This document shows, piece by piece, positions 1 to 8,176 of a DNA stretch of 64,000 nt. A program made the position numbers and the translations under genes. Under the pieces are notes generated by a model. The model searched no databases and was not told the origin of the DNA. It saw only the letters and a list, made by a program, of their open reading frames with translations. How positions within the stretch are numbered: position 1 is the stretch's first letter; each line of letters starts with the position of its first letter. The stretch is taken from assembly GCA_900314595.1 (NCBI GenBank), contig OMVW01000002.1:62001-126000 (forward strand). Reading direction: 5' to 3'. The DNA comes from an uncultured Dialister sp. Its GTDB lineage: Bacteria > Bacillota > Negativicutes > Veillonellales > Dialisteraceae.

Positions 1-13
1 TAGGGAGGATTTT

Positions 14-2059
14 ATGATTACTTTTGAAAACAAAAAGGCTCTTATCCTGGCAGCAATTTTTACAGCGGTTAGTGGTGCAGGAGCATTGGCCGATAGTCCG
101 GATATGACATCAGGGCAGGGAAACATGTCTCAGAGTGATATGATCAGCGTAAAGAACGGTCAGGCTGTTGGAACATCCGGTCAGATTTCTGATGAAACTG
201 AAGCTAAAGTGGAAGATTCTTCACTTCAGGTTCAGCAGTCCCAGCAGACCGTGGCTGTCGGAGATGCATCTTTATATTTAACAAAAGCTGATGACGAAGC
301 TATTGAAGCACAAGTAGGAAAGACGATTACTTCTGTTGATTTCTCAGGAATTCCCGAATCAGTTAAACCGAAACTTGCTCCATTGCTTCAGAGCAAGCCT
401 GGTATAAAGATTAGTGAAGAAGGGATTCGCAATGATGTGGCATCTCTTGGATCTACCGGGGTCTTCGCCCAGATTACTCCCGCATTCAATACTGTTAAGG
501 AAGGTGTGGATGTCATATACCAGCTCGTTTCCAATCCGGTTGTTCATGATGTCGACTTTTCAGGGAATACCGTTTTTACCGGAGATTATCTGAAGTCTAT
601 CATGAATATTCCACAGGACAGCGTGCTTAATTTTGTTCTTGTTAACCAAAAGTTAAAGGAAATTGAAAATCTCTATCTTAAGCAGGGATATATGCTGGTT
701 TCCATTCCTAATGTTCAGGTTTCTCCTGATGGGATTCTTCATGTCAACATTTCGGAAGGTACCGTCGAAGATATAGTCCTTGTAGGTAATGAGAAGACAA
801 AAGATAAGGTCATTACACGTGAACTAAAACTCAAAAAAGGACAGCCATTTAATAAGTTCCTTGCCAGCAGGAGTATGGAAAGATTATACAACCTGGGTTA
901 TTTTGAAGATGTAAATATGAAACTTCTCCCAGGTAAGGAGAATGAGCATAATGTCATTATTGAAATTGACGTTATCGAACAAAAAACAGGTGTTGTAACG
1001 GTTGGTGCAGGTTACTCCGATTCTGATGGTACCGTTGGTATTATTGAACTTGGCGATACAAACTTCCGTGGAACTGGCGATAAAGTTAATTTCCATTGGG
1101 AATTTGGCGGTGCCGGTGATGGCAAGAACTATACGATTTCTTACACCAGACCCTGGATCAATTCCAATGGCGACTCCCTGGGTGCATCCATTTTCAACCG
1201 TATCTACACCTACGATGATTATGATGCCAAAGGTCATGAAATTGCTGAATACGACAAGAGAAGAAAAGGCTGGAATCTTACCTGGGGTCATGTAAGCAGC
1301 GAATACCGTACCAACTATTTCAATTTTGAATCATCCAAGGAATCCTATGATGATCATGATGGATTTGAATGGGGCGGAGCAGCGGAAGGCAAATTTAATA
1401 ATGCAGAAAAGTATGGCTATACTGCAACAACGGATTCTGATGGTAATACTGTTTCTGCTCGTGAAAATATGAAAAAAGCCTGGCGGAAGGCTATTGATGA
1501 TAACTTCGGAACCACAAACAGCTTTACTTTCACGCATGTATTTGATAATCGTGATAATTACTTCAACGCGAGCCGTGGCAGACGTATTTCTTTCGCCCTC
1601 CAGTATGGCGGCCATGGACTTGGCGGGGATTATGATTTCTATAAATTCACCACAGAAGGCCGCTTCTATAAGGGGCTGGGCAATGGACACATCCTTGCGC
1701 TGCGCTTGATGGGTGGCTATATAGATGGAGACGTGGCATATGGCAACCTCTTTGATCTTGGTGGCTCCAATACACTTCGCGGCTATGAAGATGATCAGTT
1801 CAAAGGCAAGAAGATGTATGCGGCTACGCTGGAATATCGTTTCCCAATTGCCAAGAAAGTTCAGGGTGTACTCTTTACCGATGTCGGCAGTACCTGGGAT
1901 ATTGATGATGGTAAGATTCCGTGGTATGATGACGATGATTCTATAAATTGGTCCGTAGGTGTCGGCCTTCGTCTCCAGACCCCAATCGGACCTATTCGCC
2001 TTGATTATGGTCATGGTGATCAGAACAAGTTCCATTTTAGCTTTGGTACACAGTTCTGA
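14..2059 (+). CDS. bamA: Outer membrane assembly protein BamA (Omp85 family)
   Basis: Central beta-barrel of the outer-membrane protein assembly machine. The start is the ATG preceded by a GGGAGG ribosome site 5 bases upstream. A signal peptide ends near residue 26 (GALA). Residues about 28-95 are a Ser/Gln-rich low-complexity linker. Three POTRA repeats then follow (about 102-173, 175-247, 250-322), fewer than the five of E. coli. The barrel fills about 330-681, carries the Omp85 loop-6 motif as NTLRGY near residue 588, and ends in phenylalanine, as barrel proteins usually do. It heads an operon of outer-membrane genes with a 16-base gap to the next gene. TamA is the main alternative; the downstream skp-lpxD context favours BamA. 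Confidence 0.93.
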   Translation: MITFENKKALILAAIFTAVSGAGALADSPDMTSGQGNMSQSDMISVKNGQAVGTSGQISDETEAKVEDSSLQVQQSQQTVAVGDASLYLTKADDEAIEAQVGKTITSVDFSGIPESVKPKLAPLLQSKPGIKISEEGIRNDVASLGSTGVFAQITPAFNTVKEGVDVIYQLVSNPVVHDVDFSGNTVFTGDYLKSIMNIPQDSVLNFVLVNQKLKEIENLYLKQGYMLVSIPNVQVSPDGILHVNISEGTVEDIVLVGNEKTKDKVITRELKLKKGQPFNKFLASRSMERLYNLGYFEDVNMKLLPGKENEHNVIIEIDVIEQKTGVVTVGAGYSDSDGTVGIIELGDTNFRGTGDKVNFHWEFGGAGDGKNYTISYTRPWINSNGDSLGASIFNRIYTYDDYDAKGHEIAEYDKRRKGWNLTWGHVSSEYRTNYFNFESSKESYDDHDGFEWGGAAEGKFNNAEKYGYTATTDSDGNTVSARENMKKAWRKAIDDNFGTTNSFTFTHVFDNRDNYFNASRGRRISFALQYGGHGLGGDYDFYKFTTEGRFYKGLGNGHILALRLMGGYIDGDVAYGNLFDLGGSNTLRGYEDDQFKGKKMYAATLEYRFPIAKKVQGVLFTDVGSTWDIDDGKIPWYDDDDSINWSVGVGLRLQTPIGPIRLDYGHGDQNKFHFSFGTQF

Positions 2060-2075
2060 TTGAGAGAGGAGGAAC

Positions 2076-3365
2076 ATGATTTCTTCCTTGAAAAGGAGTA
2101 TGCTTGGGGCAGGCCTATTTCTGATGACGGGAGTTTTTTCTGGAAGTGTTAGTGCTGCCTCTATTCAGAATGTGGATGTCCATCTTTCCGTAACTGATGG
2201 AAATGTTCCGCCAGTTGTGGCAAAACGGATTGTATCAAGTATATCTTCCATCGGAAATCGTATACTTATCGGAAAAGAGGAAAATCTTTTTCGCCTGAAC
2301 AGTGCCGAATACAATAAAGTGATTGCTGATATCATCAATCGTGTTGTTATTGGTTATGTAGTTTCAGACCTTTCCGTGGATTATGGTAGCAATACGTCTA
2401 TCAATGTGTCCCTTCAACCGGTTGGCAGAATGATTCGACATGTGAATACAGAAATCGATTATGGAAATCTTTCAGGAGATGCAGAACGGTATATTAAAGC
2501 GGAAACTGCGGAAGTACCGGTTCTTATGAATAATCTTTTGATTGGGCTTCCTGTTGATTCCGTAGGATGGGCGGAAAGTGTTTCCCAGTCGGCAGGTCGG
2601 GATCTTCTTAAGCAGATCCTTCCGGAATTTCAGGCTAATTTTGAGGTTCTCTCAGGTGAAGATACGAAAGTAAAGATTTACTTGATTCCTCAAGGAAATA
2701 TTATCAGGTCCACCAGGCTTACACTGGAAAAATCTACCGTACCTCGGCTCCTTATGCTGAGGGCGGTGGATGAAACGGAAACTGCTCTTAAGAATCTGGA
2801 AGGTCTTCCCGTCGGCTTTGTAAGCAGGAATCAGGGAAAAATTGCTTCTGAACTCAATGGAATCCTGAGCAAAGATTTCTTTGTTGAGAAATATGGCATT
2901 GAAACAAGGTCAAGGCTGATTCCGGGAGAAAAAACGGAACTTGTAGTTGATGCCCTGACAGACCACTGGATTATCCGGACGGAAGCCTGGCTTGATGCCG
3001 GCCGTGACGGAGACCGCAATACTACGATTGAGGGCATGCTCGGTCATTTTGTGGGTGGAAACAATGTGGTATTCGGAGAGGCCCGTTTTTATCCCGGACC
3101 GGTGGACTGGGATGTATATGGGGGATTTTACCATCATTTCCGGGGTCTTATGGATCTCGGCTACAAATATAATTTTATCGAGAATAGTAATCATGTCTTC
3201 GGAATAGTTCCCATTGGGAGTAAATTTTCGCTCCGTTATGAGCGGGATTTTAAAGATGACGAGAATGAATTTGGTCTTTCCTATAAAGTTCATAATTATA
3301 TGACTCTTGAATATGTGTATAATGATGAAGATGGAAAATGGCTGCGACTTGTAGCCAATTTATAA
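2076..3365 (+). CDS. Exported protein with three ~90-residue repeats and a beta-rich C-terminus
   Basis: I do not recognise the family. The 429-residue protein has a signal peptide cut near residue 27 (SVSA). Three tandem modules follow. Each is a helical stretch, then strands, then a hydrophobic-IIR motif: GRMIRH at about 117, GNIIRS at about 207 and HWIIRT at about 297, an even spacing of 90 residues. That size and pattern recall POTRA domains. Residues about 300-429 alternate polar and hydrophobic residues with many Gly and aromatics, enough for roughly eight strands. The last residue is Leu rather than Phe. Sitting between bamA and the OmpH genes with a GAGAGGAGG ribosome site, it probably works in the periplasm or outer membrane in envelope assembly (inference). 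Confidence 0.75.
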   Translation: MISSLKRSMLGAGLFLMTGVFSGSVSAASIQNVDVHLSVTDGNVPPVVAKRIVSSISSIGNRILIGKEENLFRLNSAEYNKVIADIINRVVIGYVVSDLSVDYGSNTSINVSLQPVGRMIRHVNTEIDYGNLSGDAERYIKAETAEVPVLMNNLLIGLPVDSVGWAESVSQSAGRDLLKQILPEFQANFEVLSGEDTKVKIYLIPQGNIIRSTRLTLEKSTVPRLLMLRAVDETETALKNLEGLPVGFVSRNQGKIASELNGILSKDFFVEKYGIETRSRLIPGEKTELVVDALTDHWIIRTEAWLDAGRDGDRNTTIEGMLGHFVGGNNVVFGEARFYPGPVDWDVYGGFYHHFRGLMDLGYKYNFIENSNHVFGIVPIGSKFSLRYERDFKDDENEFGLSYKVHNYMTLEYVYNDEDGKWLRLVANL

Positions 3366-3381
3366 AGGAGTGATTTAAATC

Positions 3382-3897
3382 ATGATGACAACTCTTGGAA
3401 ACAAGAAGAATGTTAAGATTTTCTCTTTCGCCCTGGCGGGAGTATTTATTGCATCCGTAGCTGTGATGGCGGTTGTATCCATGGGGGATACGGCCAGTGC
3501 TGCGCCAACTACGGATATTGGCGTAGTTGATCAGAGAGAAGTGATTTCCTCCAATGGACAGCTTGCCATTGATTATCAGACCAAAATGAAGCAGACTGCT
3601 GAAGAAATGCAGAAAGATTTTGATGCAAAATCTGCAGGCATGTCCGATGCGGATAAGGAAAAGCTTTTTGCTGATATGCAGCAGCAGTTTAACCAGAAGC
3701 GGACTGCTATTGAAAAGGATATGGAAGATCAGGTAACTGGGGCAGTAAAATCTGTAGCCTCCAAAAAGGGTCTTTCTCTGGTAGTTGATAAATCTGCAGT
3801 CATTTATGGTGGTACCGATATTACCAGAGAAGTGTCTGAAGCGTTGAATAAATCTGTTTCCTCTGCACAGTCTGTGGCAGCTTCCCAGAGTAAGTAA
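3382..3897 (+). CDS. OmpH/Skp-family periplasmic chaperone
   Basis: Skp-like proteins hold unfolded outer-membrane proteins in the periplasm and pass them to BamA. The 171-residue product has a basic N-terminus and a hydrophobic export segment at about 13-33, ending near SAAP. The OmpH opening IGVVDQREV follows, then a Lys/Glu/Gln-rich helical arm with heptad character (about 65-115) and the closing region with KGLSLVVDKSAVIYGG, typical of the family. Two ATG codons lie in a row at 3382 and 3385 behind an AAAGGAGTG ribosome site. It is the first of three adjacent OmpH-like genes and the only one without a lipobox. The signal segment lacks an obvious strong cleavage site, so membrane retention is possible. 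Confidence 0.88.
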   Translation: MMTTLGNKKNVKIFSFALAGVFIASVAVMAVVSMGDTASAAPTTDIGVVDQREVISSNGQLAIDYQTKMKQTAEEMQKDFDAKSAGMSDADKEKLFADMQQQFNQKRTAIEKDMEDQVTGAVKSVASKKGLSLVVDKSAVIYGGTDITREVSEALNKSVSSAQSVAASQSK

Positions 3898-3911
3898 CAG
3901 GAGTGGTTACC

Positions 3912-4874
3912 ATGCGTTCCGGCTCTTTTGCCCGAATAGCTGCAACTGCGATGATTGTTTTTACTTTTGTCTTTTCCGGCTGTGGACCCAGGAAAGAGGA
4001 AACTCCTCCGCCTGCTGTCCAATATGGTGTGGCAGACCTGGAGACAATGGTGAAAGCACATCCCCAGTACAGCAGCTACTTCAAATTGCAAACTGAATAT
4101 AACCAGTTACTGGAACAATACCGGAATGAACGGAATCGATTGATTCAGGCCGCCTCTCAGCAGAAAAGAATCAATGCGGCTTTGTCCGATCAGACACGGC
4201 GTCTGGCAGCAGAAAATGAACTGAAAGCCAGGGTAAAAGCTAAAGAAGATGAATTGAATGATGGTCTTAAGAAGCTTTACTCTGATATCTCTAAAAATCA
4301 TGCTGCATCTTCCTCTTTAAATGTGGAAACGCTGACACCGGAAGAAAGGGCGGAAATGGCCAATCTTCAAATGAAGCTTACGATTCTTGGTGTAACAGGG
4401 GAAGAAAAAGAAAAGATTAAGGATAGACTTCATTTCCTGATGGAGCTTCGGGCGTCCCGTGAAAAAGCTGATATGACTGGCTGGACAGCAGACGAGGTTA
4501 AGCGGATGAAAAATGCTAAGGAGAAGGCTGAATCTGAACTTACCGAATTCTCTCGTGTTACTGCCGAAGACATTAAAAAGCGGCTGGCATCTGACAATAA
4601 AGCCCATTTGGACCCAATTGAACAGAGCTTTGATGCGGGTAATCAGGAATGGAATAGGGCCTGGCAGTCCCGTATCGATTCCAAACAGAAACAGATGGCC
4701 GATTTGAAAAAACAGATTATGGCTGATATAGAGAAGGAGGCGGCGCGTGTCGCTTCTGATAAGCAGCTTGCTATGATTTTTGTAAAGTATAAAGCTAATA
4801 TTAACGCGACCGATGTAACCGGAGATATGGTTAATCGGATTGTAAATATAAAGCAGGAGGAAATAAATGGATAA
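3912..4874 (+). CDS. OmpH-like coiled-coil lipoprotein, long form
   Basis: Exported lipoprotein of 320 residues. The ATG at 3912 is chosen over the upstream GTG at 3903 because CAGGAG lies 8 bases before it. The lipobox FSGC places the lipidated cysteine near residue 24. After it comes GVADLETMVKAHPQY, which resembles the start of OmpH domains, and then a very long Lys/Glu/Gln-rich helical region (about 50-290) about twice the length of Skp. Near the end, LAMIFVKYKANINATDVT resembles the OmpH closing motif. By inference it is a membrane-tethered chaperone or spacer working with the BamA gene upstream. It overlaps the next gene by 8 bases, which suggests coupled translation. Confidence 0.75.
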   Translation: MRSGSFARIAATAMIVFTFVFSGCGPRKEETPPPAVQYGVADLETMVKAHPQYSSYFKLQTEYNQLLEQYRNERNRLIQAASQQKRINAALSDQTRRLAAENELKARVKAKEDELNDGLKKLYSDISKNHAASSSLNVETLTPEERAEMANLQMKLTILGVTGEEKEKIKDRLHFLMELRASREKADMTGWTADEVKRMKNAKEKAESELTEFSRVTAEDIKKRLASDNKAHLDPIEQSFDAGNQEWNRAWQSRIDSKQKQMADLKKQIMADIEKEAARVASDKQLAMIFVKYKANINATDVTGDMVNRIVNIKQEEING

Positions 4875-5325
4875 GGCTGTGTTGAAAAAGATAGCCTGCG
4901 TGGGATTACTTGCTTTTGCAGCTGTATTTTCCGGCTGTGGCAGTGAACATAAAGTAGCAGTTATTGATTATCAGAAAATTGAATCCCAATCTCCTAAAAT
5001 CAAGGCAATACAGAAGGAGATTACTGACAAGGATAAAGAAATCAGTGCCCGTCTGGCAGAGGATTCAAAAAAGGGTCTTTCTGATGAGGAAATGCAGAAA
5101 AAAGTACAATCTGCACAACAGGAAAGAATGATTTTCATTCAGAGCAAGCAGAAACAAATTGAATCAATGATTCAGTCCCATTGCAGCTCCATTGCAAAAG
5201 AAAAGAATCTTGGAATCGTTATGAATAAAATGGCTGTACCGAGTGGGGCAGTCGATATTACAGATGAAGTTCTGGCTAAAATGGATGGAGGATCATCCAA
5301 AGCAGCTTCTTCAGCAACCAAGTGA
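4867..5325 (+). CDS. OmpH/Skp-like lipoprotein, short form
   Basis: A 152-residue lipoprotein with lipobox FSGC (cysteine near residue 24). A standard OmpH layout follows: KVAVIDYQKIESQSP at the domain start, a charged helical arm (about 45-100), then KNLGIVMNKMAV and VDITDEVLAKM at the end, matching the third strand and final helix of the family. The ribosome site AGGAGG lies inside the end of the previous gene. This is the third OmpH-like gene in a row and the second with a lipobox. The function is inferred as a membrane-anchored holdase in outer-membrane protein transport. Which leaflet or membrane it sits in cannot be read from the sequence. Confidence 0.82.
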   Translation: MDKAVLKKIACVGLLAFAAVFSGCGSEHKVAVIDYQKIESQSPKIKAIQKEITDKDKEISARLAEDSKKGLSDEEMQKKVQSAQQERMIFIQSKQKQIESMIQSHCSSIAKEKNLGIVMNKMAVPSGAVDITDEVLAKMDGGSSKAASSATK

Positions 5326-5333
5326 GGAAGATT

Positions 5334-6356
5334 ATGAAAAAATCAGCAGGCGAATTGGCTCAAATTGTAAGCGGTACGCTTTACGGAGATGAATCGGTTC
5401 TTATTGATGATGTGCGCAGTGCAGAAAGTGCAGGCCCCTCTCATATTACCTTTGCCCGTGGCGTCTATGCCGAGCACATAGAAGAAATACAGGCCGGCGT
5501 TATTTTGGTGGATGAGCTTCCAGCCCATTATACTAAAAATTTGATTGTGGTTCCTGACTGCCGCCGTTCTTTTGGAGAGCTGGTTGAACTTTTTCATCCG
5601 GAAAACCATATTAAACCCGGGATTCACCCGACTGCTGTAGTAAGCGATACCGCTGAAATCGGACAGGATGTTTGTGTGATGGCTTATGCAGTCATTGATG
5701 ATGGAGCCATGATTGGTAATAGAACTATTATTTATCCTTATACTTATATTGGGAAAAACGCTCATATAGGAGAGGATTGTGAAATTAACCCCGGTTGTGT
5801 CATTCATGAAAATACAGAAGTCGGTAATCGTGTCGTTTTACGGGCACATGCGGTTATCGGTGGTCAAGGTTTTGGATTTTCTACAGATGATAAAGGGCAT
5901 CATCATCATATACGTCAATTAGGAAAAGCTGTTATCGGTGATGACTGCGAAATCGGAGCAGGTTCTACTATAGATAATGGTGCCTTGAATGATACGGTAG
6001 TAGGCAGAGGAACCAAAATTGATAACCTTGTCCATCTTGGTCATAATGTTCAAGTTGGTGAAGACTGTTTTATTTGTGCACAGACTGGCGTAGCAGGCAG
6101 CACAACTATTGGCAGCCATTGTATTCTTGCGGGCCAAGCGGGGGTTAATGGACATATAAGCATCACAGACCATGTTGTCCTTGGCGGGAAAGCAGGTGTT
6201 ATTGGTTCCATTAAGGAACCTGGAGTATATATTGGCTATCCTGCAAGGACTCATGCCCAGTGGGGAAGGGTTGAAGTAGCTGTATCTCATCTTCCTGAAT
6301 TGATGAAGAAGATGCGCCTTCTGGAAAAGAAACTGGCAGCACTGGAGAAAAAATGA
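5334..6356 (+). CDS. lpxD: UDP-3-O-acylglucosamine N-acyltransferase
   Basis: LpxD adds the second, amide-linked acyl chain to UDP-3-O-acylglucosamine in lipid A synthesis, in the cytoplasm. The 340-residue protein has the family's N-terminal uridine-binding domain (about 1-100) and then a long left-handed beta-helix of hexapeptide repeats (about 105-310). The motif NLVHLGHNVQVG holds the likely catalytic histidine. A C-terminal helix ends in a run of Lys/Leu/Glu. The ATG at 5334 is preferred to the GTG at 5322 because GAGG sits 6 bases upstream, overlapping the stop of the preceding gene. The neighbours (bamA, OmpH genes, a lipid A acyltransferase) match outer-membrane biogenesis. It shows that this organism makes lipid A. 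Confidence 0.95.
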   Translation: MKKSAGELAQIVSGTLYGDESVLIDDVRSAESAGPSHITFARGVYAEHIEEIQAGVILVDELPAHYTKNLIVVPDCRRSFGELVELFHPENHIKPGIHPTAVVSDTAEIGQDVCVMAYAVIDDGAMIGNRTIIYPYTYIGKNAHIGEDCEINPGCVIHENTEVGNRVVLRAHAVIGGQGFGFSTDDKGHHHHIRQLGKAVIGDDCEIGAGSTIDNGALNDTVVGRGTKIDNLVHLGHNVQVGEDCFICAQTGVAGSTTIGSHCILAGQAGVNGHISITDHVVLGGKAGVIGSIKEPGVYIGYPARTHAQWGRVEVAVSHLPELMKKMRLLEKKLAALEKK

Positions 6357-6414
6357 AACTTTTATGACTTGCGTATTTCGCCTTGTCTTAATTTTGAAAT
6401 GTATTGAAAGGAAG

Positions 6415-6470
6415 ATGCAGGGTCCTCTATCCTCGGATTTGGACAGGGCCTTGTATTTTCTTTTATTTTT
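6415..6470 (+). terminator. Possible imperfect intrinsic terminator after lpxD
   Basis: GGTCCT can pair with AGGGCC, and an inner TCC with GGA, followed by the T-rich tract TTGTATTTTCTTTTATTTTTC. The stem has mismatches and a G-T pair, so termination would be partial at best. It may separate lpxD from the acyltransferase gene. Confidence 0.3.
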
Positions 6471-6484
6471 CAATGAGGTTTTCC

Positions 6485-7405
6485 ATGAGCGCTACTTACA
6501 GATTACTCAAAATGCTTGGATGGATTGCCTGTCATTTGCCGCCGGGGTCGGCTGAATCCATGGGGCGGGGACTTGGTAAGTTTTTTTGGACTTTTGTTCC
6601 ATCCAAAAGGAAAAAACTGGCGGTCAATAACATAATACGTGCCGGTATCACGGATGAAAAGGATAAAGCCATTGAGATTGCCAGGGCTTCTTCAGTTCGC
6701 TTTGGCCCTTTGGGAATTTCCATGTTCCGTTTCCCTCTTTTGACAAAAGATAACATCAGCACCTATGTAACTATCAGGGGAAGAGAAAAACTGGATGCTC
6801 TTGTAAAAGAGGGTAAAGGATGTGTATTGGCTGCCACTCATTGTGGAAATTGGGAAATAGAAGGAGCAGCACTGGCCTTGTATGGATATCCGCTTCTTTC
6901 TGTGGCCATGAAGCAAAAAAATAAGGGCTTTGATCGTTTCCTATGCGAATATCGTTCTATGCCCGGACAGGTAGTGGAATACAAGACCGGAGTCCGTGAT
7001 ATGCTCCGAAGGCTCAAAGAGGGGTATTTCGTGGGCCTTTTGTGTGACCAGGACCCTGGTGATACAGGTATACTTTCCGATTTTATGGGACAAAAAACGT
7101 TAACTGCTACTGGTCCTGCCCATTTTTCCCTGCTTACCCATCTTCCGGTTATGACTGCACTTATCCATCAAACTGGTCCCTGGCAGTATGAAATCATTAT
7201 CGGGGATCCTATCACGGCTGATCCGGGATTGAAGAAGAAGGAAGCTATTCAGAATATTACCGATAAAATCAACAGGAGACTTGAGGCCTGGATTTATAAG
7301 TATCCGGAGGAATGGTTCTGGCTCCATAACCGGTGGAAATGGACGGACCATTTCTATCCGGAACTGAAAGGAGTACCTGTCGTTCATGATTCGGCTGAAC
7401 ATTGA
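6485..7405 (+). CDS. Lipid A late acyltransferase (LpxL/HtrB family)
   Basis: Transfers a secondary acyl chain onto a lipid A precursor at the inner membrane. The ATG at 6485 (MSATYRLL) has GAGG 6 bases upstream; further upstream starts would give an unlikely extension. The 306-residue protein has the hydrophobic N-terminal segment typical of these enzymes and the catalytic HX4E motif as HCGNWE near residue 118. Later family features include LLCDQDPG and, near the end, PEEWFWLHNRWKW, which is highly characteristic. The sequence alone does not say which chain it adds (lauroyl, myristoyl or other), so no specific symbol is given. It overlaps the following hydrolase gene by 20 bases. Confidence 0.92.
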   Translation: MSATYRLLKMLGWIACHLPPGSAESMGRGLGKFFWTFVPSKRKKLAVNNIIRAGITDEKDKAIEIARASSVRFGPLGISMFRFPLLTKDNISTYVTIRGREKLDALVKEGKGCVLAATHCGNWEIEGAALALYGYPLLSVAMKQKNKGFDRFLCEYRSMPGQVVEYKTGVRDMLRRLKEGYFVGLLCDQDPGDTGILSDFMGQKTLTATGPAHFSLLTHLPVMTALIHQTGPWQYEIIIGDPITADPGLKKKEAIQNITDKINRRLEAWIYKYPEEWFWLHNRWKWTDHFYPELKGVPVVHDSAEH

Positions 7406-8123
7406 AAAAACTTTTTGTAAAGATATTCCTGTCATCATTGTGCATCCATTTGGTGAAAGTCTTGGACCTGCTGTTTTCTATCATGGCTGGAGCAGCCGGG
7501 GAGAATACCAGCTTAGCAAAGCCGCTGTTCTTGCTGCTAACGGGTATACCGTATATCTGCCTGATGCCATCAATCATGGAATGCGTAACCAACTCTGTGA
7601 TTACTACAAAGTCGAAGATTATCAGGTTTTCTGGGAAACCCTGTTTCAAAATGTAAATGAATTTCCAAAGCTTGTAGAATTTATCAGGAACAGGGAAACG
7701 GAAAAAATCGTTATTTGTGGTCATTCTATGGGCGGGATGACGGTTCTTGGAATCGCCAGTCGGTATGCTGATGATTTAAAAGCTGTTGTTTCATTCAATG
7801 GATCCGGAGACTGGCTCCTGACCCATCTCTTCATGCAGGCCAGGTTTGGCGTATACATGAAACGGGATTGGGAAATGTATGGGAAAATAGAAAATCAGTC
7901 TCCATTGGCCCATATAAAGGATATGACCGGAATTCCGATACTTCTGACGAATGGGGAAAGTGATACTTCCATCGACCCCAGAGCTCAGGCTCATTTTTAT
8001 GAATCCTTAAAAGATGGGGGAGGATGTGTCGAACGTATTACATATCCCGGGTTGGGTCATTTTGTTACCACAAATATGCTGGATGATGCCATGAATTGGC
8101 TTGACAGTCTGAAATTAAAATAA
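7386..8123 (+). CDS. Alpha/beta hydrolase, YitV-like esterase
   Basis: A 245-residue serine hydrolase of the alpha/beta fold. The nucleophile elbow is GHSMGG near residue 112. FYHGWSSRGE near the N-terminus supplies the oxyanion-hole region, NGESDTSIDP the likely acidic residue, and GLGHFVT the catalytic histidine. Length and opening resemble the Bacillus YitV group of small esterases. No signal peptide is seen, so it is probably cytoplasmic. The ATG lies inside the end of the acyltransferase gene, with AAGGAG 13 bases upstream, so translation may be coupled. The substrate is unknown, and a link to lipid metabolism is only suggested by position. Confidence 0.8.
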   Translation: MIRLNIEKTFCKDIPVIIVHPFGESLGPAVFYHGWSSRGEYQLSKAAVLAANGYTVYLPDAINHGMRNQLCDYYKVEDYQVFWETLFQNVNEFPKLVEFIRNRETEKIVICGHSMGGMTVLGIASRYADDLKAVVSFNGSGDWLLTHLFMQARFGVYMKRDWEMYGKIENQSPLAHIKDMTGIPILLTNGESDTSIDPRAQAHFYESLKDGGGCVERITYPGLGHFVTTNMLDDAMNWLDSLKLK

Positions 8124-8176
8124 ATCCGGTTATTTAGTGTGCAGATGCATAAATCCATTTGATGAAAGGAGGAACT

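Noticed and set aside
1331..2077. A minus-strand open frame of 248 codons inside bamA.
   Set aside because: It mirrors the barrel coding region of bamA and shows no protein family features.
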